A program made the translations under genes and the position numbers. This document shows positions 10,415-14,024 of a stretch of DNA of 14,024 bases, piece by piece. The notes below the pieces were generated by a model. That model had not been told where the DNA came from and did no database searches. It saw only the letters and a program-made list of their open reading frames with translations. Numbering within the stretch: position 1 is the first letter of the stretch; every line of letters starts with the position of its first letter. This DNA is from an uncultured Candidatus Altimarinota bacterium (lineage in GTDB: Bacteria; Patescibacteriota; Gracilibacteria; BD1-5; UBA6164), in contig CALDZW010000076.1 of assembly GCA_937944175.1 (NCBI GenBank), positions 1 to 14,024 on the forward strand. Reading direction: 5' to 3'.

Positions 10415-10442
10415 GTTTTATTCCAAATTTTCTTTATGTCAA
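10415..10442 (-). promoter_or_regulatory. Probable promoter of the ArsB/NhaD-type gene
   Basis: Minus-strand TTGACA (10437-10442), a perfect -35 hexamer, is followed after 16 bp by TAAAAC (10415-10420), about 38 bp before the ATG. A small dyad AGCTT-N7-AAGCT (10398-10414) lies at the expected transcription start, which could serve as an operator. The remainder of the 198-bp gap up to the repressor gene holds nothing else I can support. Confidence 0.5.
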
Positions 10443-10575
10443 ATTTCTTTGTGTGAATAATTATTCTACAATTTTTTCATGCTGCACATCAACTAATTTT
10501 TTATACATATTTGAGGTTATATAAAAATCTCAATGCACTCACTCAGTTCGTATTTTTAAACAAACATTTATTATT

Positions 10576-10989
10576 TTAACTTCCTTTTTCTAAATAATTT
10601 TCTAATTTCTTTCATATCTTTGAGCTGATAAGGTGTTCAATTTTGCAAGCATTTACAACAGCCTCTGCTTCTCTAATACCTAGCTCATCACGAAAAAATT
10701 TTGTAAAACATGCTCTATTTCTGTGCATATCTTTTACAATTTCAATGCTCATTTCAGAAAGTTTTATAAATTTATTTTCATCTTCTTCTATCAGTTCTCT
10801 TTTTAATAATGATCTTAATCAAACTGAACAGCTTCAGGGAGTAATATTAAGCTTACGTGCAATATCTACAGCTCTAGCATATCAATTTTCATCATGAGAA
10901 TCTTCAATAGCAAATAAATAATGTGCTGCAGAATGTGTAACTTTATTATCATCAAATTCTTTCCAATATGAACTTATATCTGATTGCAT
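10576..10989 (-). CDS. DtxR/MntR-family metal-dependent transcriptional repressor
   Basis: 137 residues, ATG at 10989, stop TAA. A winged helix-turn-helix occupies about 18-75 (ARAVDIARKLNITPGSCSVG, with the Gly residues TGA-encoded). The dimerisation/metal domain follows at about 85-137, with MHRNRACF and VVNACKIEHLIS, matching the family blocks that resemble hRLlE and eACrwEHv. By alignment C115, E118 and H119 occupy the DtxR Cys102-Glu105-His106 positions. Cys rather than Glu at the first of these is the pattern of iron-type DtxR/IdeR rather than MntR. His23 aligns with DtxR Met10. There is no C-terminal SH3-like domain, so the length is that of the MntR-type short forms. It is divergent from an iron permease, which fits an iron-responsive repressor of that permease and of itself. 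Confidence 0.87.
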
Positions 10990-11020
10990 AAAGAATAATT
11001 CTAAAAAATAATATAATGAA

Positions 11021-11048
11021 AGTATATATTAAAAGACAACTATCACAA
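11021..11048 (-). promoter_or_regulatory. Probable promoter of the DtxR-family repressor gene
   Basis: Minus-strand TTGTGA (11043-11048) is followed after 16 bp by TATACT (11021-11026), about 31 bp before the ATG. The -35 lies within the 20-bp dyad at 11038-11057, the arrangement expected for autorepression. Support is by consensus only. Confidence 0.5.
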
Positions 11049-11057
11049 ATGATAGTT
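11038..11057. promoter_or_regulatory. Candidate operator dyad for the DtxR-family repressor
   Basis: Perfect inverted repeat AACTATCA-CAAA-TGATAGTT, with 8-bp arms and a 4-bp centre. It lies between the divergent repressor and iron permease genes, covers the repressor's -35 and is 16 bp upstream of the permease -35. Its 20-bp length is close to the ~19-bp dyads bound by DtxR, IdeR and MntR, although the sequence differs from their published consensuses. Binding is inferred from position. Confidence 0.55.
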
Positions 11058-11072
11058 ATATCATAAATTAGT

Positions 11073-11100
11073 TTGACATATAGAACAATGTTTTTAGTAT
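11073..11100 (+). promoter_or_regulatory. Probable promoter of the iron permease gene
   Basis: TTGACA (11073-11078), a perfect -35, is followed after 16 bp by TAGTAT (11095-11100), about 36 bp before the ATG. The candidate operator lies immediately upstream rather than over the hexamers, so repression here would need looping, oligomerisation or a weaker additional site. Confidence 0.55.
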
Positions 11101-11136
11101 TCAACTTATACATTATTTATTATCACTTTTTATGCT

Positions 11137-11937
11137 ATGGATTTTTTTATCATAACTTTTAGAGAAACTCTTGAAGCTGCAATTATTATTGGGCTTATTT
11201 TTTCTATGCTCAAATTGCTGTGAGTAAAAAAGAAGAAAAAAAGGTATATCAGTGTATGAATTATTTTATGAATCATTATGAGTTTTGTCTTTGCTATATG
11301 ATTTGAGAAGATTTTCTGAGGATTCACAGGAAAAGTGGAAAAGATATATGAATGAATACTCATGATAGTAGCATGTGCTATGATTACTCAATTTATAATC
11401 TGGACTAATGCAAACTTCAAAGACATTTGAAAAACCATGAAAAACAATATAGAAAAGATTATCACAAGTAAACAACTCTGGATACTATCTATACTTGCTT
11501 TTGTAAGTGTAGTACGAGAATGAGTCGAAACCGTTATATTTTTCAATGCACTTGATTTCTCTCTTGCAAGTAATGATAGCTTATATGCTATTGCTGGTAT
11601 TATTGGGGCTATTATTATTTCATACTTTCTCTTTTTTACTATCAAAAAAATTAATATTGCAAAGGTGTTGAGGTATACAAATTTGCTTTTTATAGTAATT
11701 GCAGGATGACTCCTTGCTCATGGAATTGTTGAATTTCAGTGAGCTAATATAATCCCAACATTTGTGAAACCACTTTTTGATTTATCTAACTTTCTCAGTG
11801 AAAAAGAATGAGTTTGAGCAATATTTAAGGCTGCCTTCAGCTATGATGCAAATCCATCTTTGATTGCCTTTACTGCACACATAACGTATATTATAGCTTT
11901 TTGATATTACTATTTTTTAAGAAAGAAAAAAGCATAA
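11137..11937 (+). CDS. FTR1/EfeU-family iron permease
   Basis: 266 residues, ATG at 11137, stop TAA. A polytopic membrane protein with the two RExxE motifs that define the FTR1 iron permeases: RETLE (9-13) in the first helix and REGVE (127-131) in the fourth. The Gly of the second motif is TGA and its Arg is CGA. The remaining hydrophobic segments fit the usual seven-helix layout (for example AAIIIGLIFSML, AGIIGAIIISYFLFF and FIVIAGGLLAHGI). The family imports iron across the cytoplasmic membrane, often with a partner oxidase or EfeO/EfeB proteins; none is seen here. It is transcribed divergently from the DtxR-family repressor with a shared control region, so iron-dependent repression is likely. 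It ends 57 bp before the convergent ABC transporter gene; I see no clear terminator between them. Confidence 0.92.
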
Positions 11938-11994
11938 ACCTTTTGTTTCTCAAAAAACCTCATGATCTCTATAACAAATACCAATGATATAATT

Positions 11995-13752
11995 CTAACT
12001 CACTACTAAGTGTTCTGGACTTGCTAGTTCATAAAATTTTCATTCACTCTCCATGAGTTCTGAATAACCTCATGATTCAATAACTTCTCAATCCTCAAGC
12101 ATAAATATCTTATCTGCATTTTTTATTGTAGAAAGTCTATGAGCAATAATGATACTTGTTTTTCACTGCATCAACTCATCTAAACTCTCCTGAATATGTT
12201 TTTCAGTAGTATTATCTAGAGCTGAAGTTGGTTCATCTAAAATGATGATCTTAGGATTTTTGAGAAAAATTCTTGCTATTGCCAATCTTTGCTTCTCTCA
12301 ACCTGAAAGTTTGATTCATTTCTCTCAAATCTCGGTATCAAGTCATTTATCTAGCTTTTTCACCAAATCGGCAACTTGAGATTTTTCTAATGCGTTCCAG
12401 ATAAGAGCCTCTTTCTCTTCTGGAACGTAAATACTTTCACTTTCTATACTTTCTTCAGCAAAGGCATACTCCATATTCTCTCTAATTGTTCCATCAAACA
12501 TTGATGGCTCCTGAGAGAGATATCATACTTCCCTATACAAACTATCTATATCTAAATTCTTCACATCTTGTCAGTCTATTAAAATCTGTCATCAATCAAT
12601 ATCATAAAGTCTCAACAAAAGCTTCATGATAGTCGATTTTCATCATCAACTATTTCAAATAAGTGCATTTTTTCTTCAAGATAGCAACTGTAAGTTCAAG
12701 TTTTTAAATACTTCAATATCCTTAGAATATCAAAAATTTACATTTTTAAATTCTATCAGTCCTTGTTTATAAATATAAGCCTTAGATCAGTTTATAATAT
12801 CATCCTCAATAGATAAAAAGTCGTCCATTTTTTTAAATGCTTGAAAATGCTTTGTAATTCTATTTATTTCTCAAGACATTTTCTCAAAAGGGTACCACAT
12901 TGTCCAAATAAGCCCTACAATCAGTATAAGTCTTGAAATATCTGCTCCCCCCTCTAATACCTGGATCCCAATATACACATAGATAAATATCTCTAATCAC
13001 TTAAGACACAAGTATAATGTCACATATGTTAGTGATTGCATCCCTGTTCTTTTAGTCACAATTTTTGGAATTTGAGTCAATATATCTGATGATTTCTTAA
13101 GCTCATTCTGTGATTTATTGAACAATTTAATAATGAGATTTTCATTGATTATTCTTACAAAAACTCTATCAGATTGTTCAAATAACACATTCTCTTTCTT
13201 GGAAAGTTCAGCAATTTTTTTCTTAAACAGATAATTCAATGCGAATAAGATTACACTACAGATAAGAACAACTATAAAAAGTTGAGGCACATAATACAGC
13301 AAGAAAATTAAACTTAATACCATTCTAAAAATACCTACTGCTCCAATCTGATATAAAGCTAAAAATATTTCAGCTTCTGCTCATACTCACCTTGTGACTC
13401 TAGAAATAAGCTGACCAGTTCATACATCCATAATGTCTTTGTAATTTTTCTCAAGCAATTTTCCTCTTACTTTTTGAGACTTTGTGCAATATATTGTTTC
13501 CCATATCTTTTCTTCTAAAATATCACTAATATACCATGATACAGCTATTCAAAGTAATATCACCACTCAAAACCCTGCCCAGTAAAATAATTCTTCTTGT
13601 CACAGATTTTTATCAAGCACAAAGACTATTTTTTCTGTAATCTTTGGTAGAAAAATCATTCACACTCATACCATCATGCTTGAAAATAGTGATGCATAGA
13701 ATAAACCTCCAAGCATTTTATAATTTCATATTATCTTTTTTATTTCTTTCAT
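11995..13752 (-). CDS. ABC exporter half-transporter (permease-ATPase fusion)
   Basis: 585 residues, ATG at 13752, stop TAG. A six-helix membrane domain (about 1-320) is fused to an ATPase domain (about 335-570), the layout of MsbA/lipid- or drug-exporter type proteins that work as dimers. The ATPase has Walker A GNSGGGKST (366-374), Q-loop LSQEP, signature LSGGEKQR (482-489), Walker B IIILDEPTSALD (D506, E507) and the switch His in IIAHRLSTI (H538). Four of the Walker A codons are TGA. A short acidic insert (AEESIESESIYVPEEKE) precedes the signature. The substrate cannot be told from sequence. It follows the MFS gene by 17 bp and is probably co-transcribed with it. By hand count about two thirds of its glycines are TGA. 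Confidence 0.95.
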
Positions 13753-13769
13753 AATTTTTTATTTATTTT

Positions 13770-14024
13770 TTATATAATTCTATTCTTTCTCAAGATAATC
13801 ACCATTATTACTCCTGCTATAAATGTTGCTACTGCCAAAAGCTGTAATGCTTGAATCAGTGAAAATACATCTACAGTGTATCCAATTACTGGTATAATTG
13901 CAGCATACATGAGTCTTCCTAAGAAATTCTCTACAGAAAGTATAGTAGCTCTATTTTGTGAAGAAACTACCTTGTTTATAGCATCTTGAATGACTACCAT
14001 CCTAAATCCACGTACAAACTGATG
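13770..14024 (-). CDS. MFS transporter, C-terminal end only
   Basis: The frame is open at the right edge of the window and ends at TAA (13770-13772), leaving 84 residues. The visible part matches the last helices of a major facilitator superfamily permease: VRGFRMVVIQDAINKV and SQNRATILSVENFLGR (the conserved N-x8-RATxLS region between helices 10 and 11), then two hydrophobic segments ending in a basic tail RKNRII. It lies 17 bp upstream of the ABC exporter gene on the same strand, so the two are likely one transcript. This fragment happens to use GGA/GGT for Gly and contains no TGA. Substrate unknown. Confidence 0.8.
   Translation of the reverse strand, partial: HQFVRGFRMVVIQDAINKVVSSQNRATILSVENFLGRLMYAAIIPVIGYTVDVFSLIQALQLLAVATFIAGVIMVIILRKNRII

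Noticed and set aside
10455..10510. Tiny minus-strand open frame beginning MYKKLVDVQHEK in the gap before the ArsB/NhaD-type gene.
   Set aside because: Only about 15 codons, no ribosome binding site or homology, and it sits just upstream of the promoter of the next gene.
10545..10575. Possible terminator after the DtxR-family gene (GTTTGT pairing with ACGAAC).
   Set aside because: The six-pair stem includes a wobble and has no T run after it, so it does not meet terminator criteria.
11938..11994. Bidirectional terminator between the converging permease and ABC genes.
   Set aside because: I could not find a stem longer than four pairs with a T tract in the 57 bp.
1..14024. Reading TGA as tryptophan (mycoplasma-like code 4).
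   Set aside because: TGG is used at the conserved Trp positions (for example MPQWGGS in LeuRS), while TGA falls at invariant glycines such as Walker A, LSGG and REGVE.
1..14024. A degraded region full of pseudogenes with in-frame stops.
   Set aside because: All in-frame stops are TGA; TAA and TAG appear only at gene ends, with no frameshifts and intact motifs, so this is recoding and not decay.

Overview
This AT-rich window (about 30% GC by eye) comes from a bacterium that reads TGA as glycine (translation table 25). No long reading frame survives under the standard code. When TGA is read as Gly, eight genes become complete or open-ended proteins with intact family motifs, and TGA falls where conserved glycines belong: the Walker A loop and LSGGQ signature of an ABC transporter, the REGVE motif of an iron permease, and the CGGP motif of leucyl-tRNA synthetase. 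Within known bacteria this code points to Candidatus Gracilibacteria (BD1-5) or Absconditabacteria (SR1). CGA appears to remain arginine here, since it encodes the invariant Arg of the permease REGVE motif. I cannot choose firmly between the two phyla.

Layout from left to right. (1) 1-2405, minus: leuS, cut at its C-terminus by the window edge. (2) 2493-8687, minus: a compact three-gene cassette. It is transcribed in the order giant prepilin-like protein with Ca-binding beta-propeller repeats (1405 aa), membrane-anchored protein of unknown function (270 aa), HExxH protein resembling the alpha-ketoglutarate-dependent peptide beta-hydroxylases (376 aa). A hairpin terminator follows the cassette and overlaps the probable leuS promoter. 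(3) 8878-10377, minus: an ArsB/NhaD-type membrane transporter with its own promoter and terminator. (4) 10576-10989, minus: a DtxR-family metal-dependent repressor, divergent from (5) 11137-11937, plus: an FTR1-family iron permease. The shared intergenic region has a promoter on each strand and a 20-bp dyad over the repressor's -35 element. (6) 11995-13752, minus: an ABC exporter half-transporter, 17 bp downstream of (7) 13770-14024, minus: the C-terminal end of an MFS transporter cut by the right edge.

How the parts may work together: the repressor/permease pair looks like a self-contained iron-uptake unit. The prepilin-propeller cassette is the most unusual part. A type IV pilin N-terminus carries a very large surface domain, as expected of a pilus-tip or surface adhesin, and it is co-transcribed with a predicted 2-oxoglutarate-dependent peptide hydroxylase that is normally seen in RiPP biosynthesis. 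A role in attachment to a host or prey cell, with side-chain hydroxylation of a surface protein, is a plausible but untested reading. No rRNA, tRNA, CRISPR or insertion sequence was recognised, and no gene-free stretch exceeds 200 bases.
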